From contig JAFSYZ010000248.1 of the NCBI GenBank assembly GCA_017455785.1, positions 1 to 12,539 on the forward strand: a stretch of 12,539 nucleotides of DNA, given 5' to 3'. This document shows, piece by piece, positions 1 to 6,000 of this stretch. The notes beneath the pieces are model-generated. The model was not told the DNA's origin and did no database searches. It was given only the letters and a program-made list of their open reading frames with translations. Position 1 is the first letter of the stretch. The number at the start of each line of letters is the position of its first letter. The DNA is from Candidatus Methanomethylophilaceae archaeon (GTDB taxonomy: Archaea > Thermoplasmatota > Thermoplasmata > Methanomassiliicoccales > Methanomethylophilaceae). A program made the position numbers and the translations under genes.

Positions 1-201
1 AACCTTGAAGATACGATACTCCGAGGATCTGTACGAATGGTCGATAAGGGACTGTCTGAGCTTCTCCAGAAGCTTATCCTGGTCCTCTTTGAACCTGGCG
101 ACCTCATTCTTGTTCTTACGAGAAGAACAAGCCTGTTTAGCAGCTTCTAGCAATGTCCCCACACCGTAGACATCTGGATAGAGGTCGCCGTATCTCCTCA
201 T
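1..201 (-). CDS. DGR-type reverse transcriptase, N-terminal part (cut by window edge)
   Basis: The first 67 residues of a protein that runs off the left edge. They match from memory the N-terminal region of diversity-generating-retroelement reverse transcriptases such as Bordetella phage bRT: a basic start (MRRYGDLYPDV), a helix around LLEAAKQA (residues 17-24), basic residues at 28-31, a helix with spaced leucines (FKEDQDKLLEKLRQSLID, 37-54), then the Y-x-S-x-Y-R-x-F motif (HSYRSSEYRIFKV, 55-67) that precedes the KPR block. The catalytic YxDD box would lie outside the window. In a DGR the enzyme copies the template-repeat RNA with errors at adenines, and the cDNA replaces a variable repeat in a target gene. 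The ATG at 201 follows a GGTGGTG stretch and overlaps the TGA of the upstream ORF (ATGA). An in-frame ATG at 231 is the alternative start. The adjacent AAC-rich repeat supports the call. A group II intron or retron RT is less likely. Confidence 0.8.
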   Translation of the reverse strand, partial: MRRYGDLYPDVYGVGTLLEAAKQACSSRKNKNEVARFKEDQDKLLEKLRQSLIDHSYRSSEYRIFKV

Positions 202-509
202 GCCACCACCCGATGTCCTTCGTTGGTGCATCCGACGTTCCCATTGACGGTACCAGCCGAATGTGGATGTTCTTTTATTTTGGCAAGGGCCAAGGTCAGG
301 ATTACCGTGATTATTGATATGAAGTTCAGGCGAGACCCGATATTGTTGTTCGAATTGCTCAGATCGTTGTTCGCATTGACATACGACACACCAGCGTTGG
401 AAGTGTTGTTCCAGTTGCCGCCGACATTGACCGAACGGAAAACAGGGAAACGGGTCCCGATTGTAATCTGACCCCTCCTTACGGAGTGTGAATAGGATTC
501 GGGGATCAT
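198..509 (-). CDS. Possible translated ORF of 103 aa containing the DGR template repeat
   Basis: An open frame that begins with an ATG at 509 overlapping the stop of the 587-aa surface protein (ATGA) and ends with a TGA at 200-198 overlapping the ATG of the reverse transcriptase (ATGA). A GGGGGT stretch lies about 7 bases before the ATG. Residues 1-29 lead into the template core at 30-60 (GGNWNNTSNAG to NNNIGSR). A short hydrophobic run follows (FISIITVILTLALA, 63-76), then a polar tail rich in Gly, His and Asn. DGR templates are usually described as non-coding, so this may be only a frame left open because the template mirrors a coding variable repeat. The double ATGA fit nevertheless makes translation, or at least ribosome passage to the reverse transcriptase, plausible. 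There is no recognisable domain apart from the C-type-lectin-like template sequence. Product and function are unknown. Confidence 0.4.
   Translation of the reverse strand: MIPESYSHSVRRGQITIGTRFPVFRSVNVGGNWNNTSNAGVSYVNANNDLSNSNNNIGSRLNFISIITVILTLALAKIKEHPHSAGTVNGNVGCTNEGHRVVA
320..440 (-). repeat. DGR template repeat (TR), core 330-422
   Basis: Read on the minus strand, the core encodes G-G-N-W-N-N-T-S-N-A-G-V and later S-N-S-N-N-N-I-G-S-R. This is the signature seen in DGR templates and in lectin-fold variable repeats (GGSWNN...NAG...SNSNNNIGFR). It has dense AAC codons (nine AAC plus four AAT Asn codons between residues 28 and 62), the codon in which adenine mutagenesis yields the widest amino-acid range without stops. 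It lies on the same strand as the reverse transcriptase and about 130 bases before its start, the usual DGR order. The outer limits are estimates, because they need the matching variable repeat, which is not in this window. A weak 5-bp hairpin (TTGGC/GCCAA, loop of 4) sits just 3' of it at 280-293. Confidence 0.75.
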
Positions 510-2269
510 ATCGATACCCCCACAATGTAGAAGATGACCGACAGTATGACCGCCGTCATTCCACCGAATAGGACATATTCGTTCCTTAGGGCAACAGCAT
601 AGGCTAGAATGGCCGTAATTCCGACGATTAGGAATCCAAGCCATAAGTTCCCGTGTCCGTCAAAGAAATCGTTCCTAGGGCCGTTTCCGTTGAAATCTGA
701 GAATCCCTCGTCGAATGCGTCATAGAGGACGTTCGCTCTCATGTCTCCCACATCGTTCTCGGCGATGATCGAGATCAGATATTCGCCCTCGGCCATGTAG
801 CAATGCCTGATGGAGTAACCTACGCTGATGCCGATGGACGGGTCCACCTGCGTGTAGGTTCCGTCTCCCCAATAGATCCTGACCTGCTCGGCACCTGCTA
901 TATCTGCCGTCAGGACGAGATCGAGGTTGTCGGCCGTGTTGGACACTATGGTGACGTTGTTCGCGACCGTGGGCAGATTGGTGAACTCCAGCACGGGGTA
1001 GACCTTGACCGTGACGGTCTTGGTCGCCTGCGACAGCGTTACATCGCCAAGGGTACCGCTTGCGATAAGGGTTATCGAGTACTGGTCGCACGATGACCCT
1101 GAGGACATCGTGTAGTTGTCGAAATTGTACACGAGATTACCGTTCGATACCGAAACGTACGACTGGATGGCAGATGGTATGGTCGCACTCTTCGTTATCG
1201 ATGCGTTGGAGTCGCTGTCGTGGTTCGTCGTGATGGCAAAGGTGTGAGAACCGTTGCCGACGAACGAGTTGAATCCAGAATCGGATGTTATCACGAGGTC
1301 GGAATACACCGATATCGTGACAACATGCGTCTGAACGTCGGCCTCTTTGTAACCTGTCGGGGAATACTGCACTGTCCAGGAGACGATGTACGTGCCTACG
1401 TCAGATGTGATCGCCGCCCTTGATAGCTTCAGCTTTTCGGTGGAGGAATCCCATGTGAACAGTCCTGAACTGCCCATATTGCATGATACCGTACTCCCTG
1501 AAGGGCCTGCCCAATCCGTACCTTCGACGAAGGACTTCAGAACGGTCCCTGACGCGGCCCCTACCGCTACAGAAGCGTTCGAAGCAGCGGATGTGACGGA
1601 AACGCGGTCGCAGACCTGGATCGTCAAACGTTGGGATGCGGATTGCGAGATCCCTGAAGTGTTGGCCGTCGCCGTTATGTCCAGATAGTATGTGCCTGCC
1701 GTGGTCGGCGAACCCGAAATTGTGTGATCAGAGACGGATAACCATGTGGAACCCGTTCCTGAAGCGGTAATTGTCGATGAGATGTTGGTGACTACTGTGT
1801 AAGAGAACAGGTCCCCAGTCCTCATCATGATGTTGTCTATGACGGTGAACATGATGGTCTGGGTGGCCGATTGGGACACTCCAGACGTGCTCGCCGCCGC
1901 TGTGATCGTCAGATAATACGTACCTGCGGCCGAAGGCGAACCCGATATTGTGTGGTCGGAGACCGATAACCAGGTCGATGCCGTACCTGATATGGATACG
2001 GACGATGTGATGTTCGTCACCACGGTGTAGGTGAACGAATCGCTCGTGGTCATTGACAGTCCTATGTCGTAATCGGAACCCTCGTAATAGGTGACGTATG
2101 TACCGTATGCGAACGAAAGAACAGTATCATCGGAGAATCTGGAGGGAACGGATGTTATCTCAATGGTCCTTCCGCCGTCTCCAGCATCCGCTGATAAGCT
2201 GATCATCGGAACCACTGTGATGGCCATGAGCAGAGCCATGACCAGAGACACCAGTTTGACGTTCCTCAT
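506..2269 (-). CDS. Secreted Ig-like surface protein with C-terminal two-helix membrane anchor (587 aa)
   Basis: Predicted cell-surface protein. Residues 1-28 are a signal peptide (basic start, then LVSLVMALLMAITVVP). Residues about 77-219 hold two near-identical Ig-like units of He_PIG type (STWLSVSDHTISGSP, then AGTYYL) with a 76-residue period. Further beta-rich Ser/Thr-rich domains follow. A YWGDGT motif (466-471) with a later EYLISIIAEND segment resembles a PKD-like fold. The C-terminus has two hydrophobic helices (about 542-561 and 566-584). I chose the ATG at 2269 because a GAGGGGG ribosome site precedes it and the signal peptide starts there; a GTG-started extension to 2314 would run through a hairpin. 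Residues 230-587 align with the upstream 542-aa protein, so the two are tandem paralogues. Its stop overlaps the template-repeat ORF. It has no AAC-linked variable repeat, so it is not an evident DGR target. Role as adhesin or envelope component is inference. Confidence 0.85.
   Translation of the reverse strand: MRNVKLVSLVMALLMAITVVPMISLSADAGDGGRTIEITSVPSRFSDDTVLSFAYGTYVTYYEGSDYDIGLSMTTSDSFTYTVVTNITSSVSISGTASTWLSVSDHTISGSPSAAGTYYLTITAAASTSGVSQSATQTIMFTVIDNIMMRTGDLFSYTVVTNISSTITASGTGSTWLSVSDHTISGSPTTAGTYYLDITATANTSGISQSASQRLTIQVCDRVSVTSAASNASVAVGAASGTVLKSFVEGTDWAGPSGSTVSCNMGSSGLFTWDSSTEKLKLSRAAITSDVGTYIVSWTVQYSPTGYKEADVQTHVVTISVYSDLVITSDSGFNSFVGNGSHTFAITTNHDSDSNASITKSATIPSAIQSYVSVSNGNLVYNFDNYTMSSGSSCDQYSITLIASGTLGDVTLSQATKTVTVKVYPVLEFTNLPTVANNVTIVSNTADNLDLVLTADIAGAEQVRIYWGDGTYTQVDPSIGISVGYSIRHCYMAEGEYLISIIAENDVGDMRANVLYDAFDEGFSDFNGNGPRNDFFDGHGNLWLGFLIVGITAILAYAVALRNEYVLFGGMTAVILSVIFYIVGVSI
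1613..2041 (-). repeat. Two tandem 228-bp Ig-like coding repeats
   Basis: Within the 587-aa surface protein, the unit starting SFTYTVVTN is followed 76 residues later by FSYTVVTN. Both continue to STWLSVSDHTISGSP and AGTYYL. The DNA is also similar (for example ggcgaacccga then attgtgtg in both copies), which indicates a fairly recent internal duplication of one domain. Confidence 0.8.
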
Positions 2270-2295
2270 TCCAAATCCCCCTCGGAAAAGGTTTG

Positions 2296-2321
2296 GATAG
2301 ACGTGGTTTCCCACGTCTATC
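2296..2321 (-). other. Intercistronic hairpin, perfect 11-bp stem with GAAA loop
   Basis: The arms GATAGACGTGG and CCACGTCTATC are exact complements separated by four bases. On the minus-strand transcript the loop reads GAAA, a stable GNRA tetraloop. It lies between the stop of the 542-aa gene (2330) and the ribosome site of the 587-aa gene, and no U-tract follows. It is therefore more likely an RNA stability or processing element, or a translational control element, than a terminator. Confidence 0.75.
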
Positions 2322-2329
2322 GTTCAACC

Positions 2330-3958
2330 TCAGGGCAATTTCCATCCTCCGAAGAAGATGACAGCTCCGATGGCGACGAGGATGAGTCCGATGGCGATGA
2401 ACCTGTAGTCAGGGTACCAGATCAGACAGACGACGGTCATGACCGCACCGACTACGATGAGTGCGATGAAAAGCCATCCGTGTTCGTCGATGATGTTCTG
2501 AGCATCGTTCTTCAGGTTGTCGAACGTCTCCGTTATTCCCTGTGTGAGTCCGTCCAGACCGTCGTAGTAGATCATTCCAGAGGTGGTTCCGTTGTCGTTC
2601 TCAGCCACCACGGATATGAGGTACTGGGCAGGTGAGGAGTAGACGTGCCTCGCGGTGTACGAGACGTTATCGGCCTTCAGGGTGTTGATCTTGCTCGATG
2701 TTCCGTCTCCCCAGTAGACAGTGATCATGTCCGTGTTGGAGACAGTGGCCGTGATGGTCACATCGGAGGGGTTGTCCGCCGAAGGACTGACGTACAATGT
2801 GGAAGCGACTGTGGGGACGTTGAGGAATTTGGCCGAGGCGTAGACGTGGTATGTGACCACTGCCGACTCGCTCAGGGTTGCGTTTCCGTAGGTTCCTGCC
2901 GCCGCGATGGTGTACTGGTATTCGGCGTAGTTGGATGTTATCGATGAAATTCCAGAGGCATCGAAGGCGAATGTGGGTGTGGCGGCTGCGGTTCCAGGGC
3001 TTCCAGTGATGGTCACTCCAGAGGGTGCTGCCTTGTTCTCGACTGCCGTGATGGTCCTGGATGTGAACTGAACGTCGTTCTCACCTGTTCCGATGAGGGA
3101 ATCAAGGTTGGTGCGGACCGCCCAGGAATCACTGTGGTTGGCGTTGGCCGAATCCGCTACGAGGTTCCTGAAGAGGCTGAAATCATCTCCGTTCTCCTCC
3201 ACGAACTTAAGGTCGTCGGAAATGAGGACTGTCAGGATGGAGTAAGCGGTGTCCGCCTGTGAGTAGGAGTTGTTGTATGAGATGTTAAGCCTGACGTAGT
3301 AGGTTCCTGTTGTGAGATCGTTGGTTCCTACCTTGACCGCGCTGTTGGTCGTATCCCAGACGAACTTCTGTCCAGATACTGCGTTGCTCTGTGCGACTGC
3401 GTTAGCTGCGCTGTCGTATGTGGCGATGGTCACGTTGGAAGCTGAAGCTCCAGTAGGTCCTGTCCACTCGGTTCCCTTTGTGAATGCGTAGACCTGTGAA
3501 CCTGCGTTGGCGGTGGATCCGACAAGAAGGATCTTGGTGGGTGTCTCATCGACGATCGCAAGCCTCTCATCGATGACGAAGGTGATCCTCAGGTATGCGT
3601 CCTGTGTGACGTTGTTGTAGCCACCAGCGGTTCCAGACTCCCAGTGTGCCTTGATCATGACGGTCTTGGTGCCTGATGTTGCAAATGTAGCTGTGAGTGT
3701 GTTGCTGGTGAAGCTAACTCCATCCTGAGCTTCGCTGGTCATTGTGTAGGTAACTGTACCCGATGCGATGTTCACTGAGGGCGAATAGGTGAAAGTGTCG
3801 CCGACCCTCATGTGAACAGTGACTTCCTGCGGACTCTGTTGTGTGTAAGCCGCGGAAGAGTTATCCGTAGCCACCATGGGAACGATCGCCGTCGCCAGCA
3901 TGATGAAGGCGAATGCGAGTGCTGCCATGGAGAGCATTTTCTGTTTCATGTTGTTCAT
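2330..3958 (-). CDS. Secreted Ig-like surface protein with C-terminal two-helix membrane anchor (542 aa)
   Basis: Predicted surface protein and full-length paralogue of the 587-aa protein next to it. Residues 1-37 form a signal peptide (KQKMLSMAALAFAFIMLATAIVP). The body is Ser/Thr/Ala-rich and beta-rich. Shared blocks with the paralogue include EWTGPTG versus DWAGPSG, FVWDTTNS versus FTWDSSTE, QADTAYSILTVLISDDL versus EADVQTHVVTISVYSDL, and YWGDGTSS (415-422) with a later QYLISVVAEND. The C-terminus has two hydrophobic helices (about 495-514 and 520-538) with a short WYPDYR turn between them. It lacks the duplicated He_PIG units of its neighbour. The ATG at 3958 has only a weak ribosome site; an in-frame ATG at 3949 is possible. 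It has no catalytic motif. A structural or adhesive envelope role is inference. Confidence 0.85.
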   Translation of the reverse strand: MNNMKQKMLSMAALAFAFIMLATAIVPMVATDNSSAAYTQQSPQEVTVHMRVGDTFTYSPSVNIASGTVTYTMTSEAQDGVSFTSNTLTATFATSGTKTVMIKAHWESGTAGGYNNVTQDAYLRITFVIDERLAIVDETPTKILLVGSTANAGSQVYAFTKGTEWTGPTGASASNVTIATYDSAANAVAQSNAVSGQKFVWDTTNSAVKVGTNDLTTGTYYVRLNISYNNSYSQADTAYSILTVLISDDLKFVEENGDDFSLFRNLVADSANANHSDSWAVRTNLDSLIGTGENDVQFTSRTITAVENKAAPSGVTITGSPGTAAATPTFAFDASGISSITSNYAEYQYTIAAAGTYGNATLSESAVVTYHVYASAKFLNVPTVASTLYVSPSADNPSDVTITATVSNTDMITVYWGDGTSSKINTLKADNVSYTARHVYSSPAQYLISVVAENDNGTTSGMIYYDGLDGLTQGITETFDNLKNDAQNIIDEHGWLFIALIVVGAVMTVVCLIWYPDYRFIAIGLILVAIGAVIFFGGWKLP

Positions 3959-3990
3959 TTTATCAATTCCATAGGATTTGATACAGAAAC

Positions 3991-4005
3991 GGCGGACTTT
4001 CCGCC
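3991..4005 (-). other. Short GC-rich intercistronic hairpin
   Basis: GGCGGA and TCCGCC pair perfectly around a 3-base loop in the 76-base gap between the 651-aa and 542-aa genes. It is followed by ordinary AT-rich leader sequence rather than a clean U-tract. Together with the hairpin at 2296-2321 it means that both real gaps in this gene train are structured. A role in differential expression of the cistrons is inference. Confidence 0.5.
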
Positions 4006-4034
4006 CAAATCTGCTAACTTTAATCTAATGCCGA

Positions 4035-5990
4035 TCATCCTAACAACCCCAGTAGGATGTCCGCTATCGTGCCTGAGAATACTATCCCCAGGATCGCCAG
4101 GACAGCACCGATCGCTATTCCTATCGGTGCCCTGAACAATAGGCTGACAAGTGCGATTATGGCCCCGAACTCCACCATTATGATTGCACAGAGTACATCG
4201 CCAGACTTCACAGACGGAACGGTGGGGTCCGTCGGTTTGTTAAGATCGTGGATTCCAATCTCCTCCACGCCTTTCACGTGCAGAGTTACGGAACCGACGG
4301 TCCTTCCGTCGTAGACGATGCCGTTGTCATTGACCGTGAAGTACGATCCGAAGGTCATGTAGTAAATGGAACCAGTCTGTACCCCAATCAGGATGCCAGC
4401 GTTGTCATCGAACTCGTTACGGCCTTCTGTCAGTACGTAGTCCTTCAGATAAACGACTGGGATGAACGAGGTATCCGAAACGGATGTCACGTTACCGCTC
4501 TTGTCGAAGACCTTCCCTGAGAACGTGAGCTTCAGGGATTCCTCAGATAGTGTTACTTCACCGTCGTTCAGGACCTTCCCGTAGTTCTCGTACCACTGGG
4601 CGGATTCGTCGAGAGCCGCCCTGTAGAGGACGTAGGCCATGTCCTCATCGTACCCCAACTCCCTGATCTGCGGAATGACAGATGACGGCGAGAGGAATAT
4701 GTTGGACGATCTGGCGTCGCCTGAGATCCTCCACATCAGATGCGCCGCACTCGATGCCGATGAGATCCTTTCATAGAGCTCCGCATAGTACACCGAATAG
4801 GCGGAGATCAGGTCCTTCAGCATGACATCGTTCTCGTAGATGCAGGAATAGTAACTGTTGGATGAACCGCCACCAGTGTACACTGTGTTGTCACTGAACC
4901 TGTAGGCCACCGTAAGATAGCTCACGTTGGTGTCGTTTCCGCCATTGTAGGACAGGTACAGGTTCCCGTCCTGGATGGTCAGGAAACCCACGTCCGACCC
5001 GTTTACGAGGACGGCTCCGCCGCTGCAAGGGGCGGAGTTGCCGTTCATGGACGGATAGAACGGTCCAGCGTACGTGTAGCCCTCCCTAAGCTGATACCAG
5101 CCTGATGACAGGCCCTGATTCTTCAATACCGACAGGGACAACGAACCGTTGATGTTGGTCCAGCCGTTGCTTTCCAGCGAACGGATGGCACCGATACCGC
5201 TACAGTAGATCTTCCCTGCCGATGTGGATAGACCCGTCTCGATGTCCAGATTAGACATGTAATCGAGGTCCAGATAGACGATGCTGTTGGATGAGGACGT
5301 TACCTTCGAGATGGTCTCGAAATCCAGCGTCATGTGCTGATTGCTGCGGAAATCATTGAAATGGCCACTCCAGATGAAGCTGGCGGTGATGTCGCGGTAC
5401 AACTGCTGATCGTTCTGATATAACGCTATCAGTTCGTCCATCGAGTGATACATTCCCCAATCCAATGCCGACTGCGTGTTACCGTTGCCCTTGGCGATGA
5501 GGTCGTAGATTCCAGCGTAGACCAGGATCGCGTTGGGATCCTGAAGGTCGGTACTGGCGTCGGAGTTCCATAAGGTCGAGGCTGAGATCTCCGCGAGCCT
5601 GTTGATGTACGATTCCGTAAGGGACCATGTTTCCTTGTCGTTGGCGACGAGCTTCGTCGATAACGATGAGACGACGTTGATCATCTTGATGATGGACTTC
5701 GATTTGACCATCTGGGCGTATTCGCCGACGGAATCGGGATCTCCGATCTCCTGTTCTCCGATGTCCCCTCTGATCCAATTGCCGATCGTGGTGTACATCG
5801 CTCCCAATGTGAGGAATGGGATCGACAATACCTGGTTGACATTATCCCATGGGGTAAGGCCAGAATACTCCGTTTCCGTGATCGTCTCGGCTGGTTCGGC
5901 CGATGAAGAGCTGACGGCGATGATCGGCATCGTCGCGAGCATTGCGACCACCAGAACGGACAGGAACCTACAGGCTGTGACGGATCTCAT
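4035..5990 (-). CDS. Secreted membrane-anchored protein of unknown family (651 aa)
   Basis: I do not recognise the family. Residues 1-32 are a signal peptide (MRSVTACRFLSVLVVAMLATM). Residues about 45-215 look largely helical and polar, including a stretch GAMYTTIGNWIRGDIG. The middle (about 215-400) is Ser/Gly/Asn/Tyr-rich and beta-like with many potential N-glycosylation sites. A second helical part surrounds the LISAYSVYYAELYERI segment, and a beta-rich end follows. Two hydrophobic helices close the protein (about 599-618 and 621-641), the same hairpin-anchor layout as the next two genes. The ATG at 5990 is preferred because GAGGTGG, which overlaps the upstream stop, sits 5 bases before it. 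A GTG at 5999 is possible but would consume that site. The gap to the upstream gene is only 10 bases, so they are cotranscribed. Confidence 0.8.
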   Translation of the reverse strand: MRSVTACRFLSVLVVAMLATMPIIAVSSSSAEPAETITETEYSGLTPWDNVNQVLSIPFLTLGAMYTTIGNWIRGDIGEQEIGDPDSVGEYAQMVKSKSIIKMINVVSSLSTKLVANDKETWSLTESYINRLAEISASTLWNSDASTDLQDPNAILVYAGIYDLIAKGNGNTQSALDWGMYHSMDELIALYQNDQQLYRDITASFIWSGHFNDFRSNQHMTLDFETISKVTSSSNSIVYLDLDYMSNLDIETGLSTSAGKIYCSGIGAIRSLESNGWTNINGSLSLSVLKNQGLSSGWYQLREGYTYAGPFYPSMNGNSAPCSGGAVLVNGSDVGFLTIQDGNLYLSYNGGNDTNVSYLTVAYRFSDNTVYTGGGSSNSYYSCIYENDVMLKDLISAYSVYYAELYERISSASSAAHLMWRISGDARSSNIFLSPSSVIPQIRELGYDEDMAYVLYRAALDESAQWYENYGKVLNDGEVTLSEESLKLTFSGKVFDKSGNVTSVSDTSFIPVVYLKDYVLTEGRNEFDDNAGILIGVQTGSIYYMTFGSYFTVNDNGIVYDGRTVGSVTLHVKGVEEIGIHDLNKPTDPTVPSVKSGDVLCAIIMVEFGAIIALVSLLFRAPIGIAIGAVLAILGIVFSGTIADILLGLLG

Positions 5991-6000
5991 GTCTTCCACC

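Noticed and set aside
506..644. Extension of the template-repeat ORF upstream of 509
   Set aside because: That part overlaps the C-terminal membrane helices of the 587-aa protein in another frame and reads as low-quality sequence. The ATG at 509 has the coupled context.
2296..2321. GAAA-loop hairpin as the DGR target-site hairpin of the 542-aa gene
   Set aside because: The 3' end of that gene encodes a membrane helix with no similarity to the template repeat, so there is no variable repeat for it to mark.
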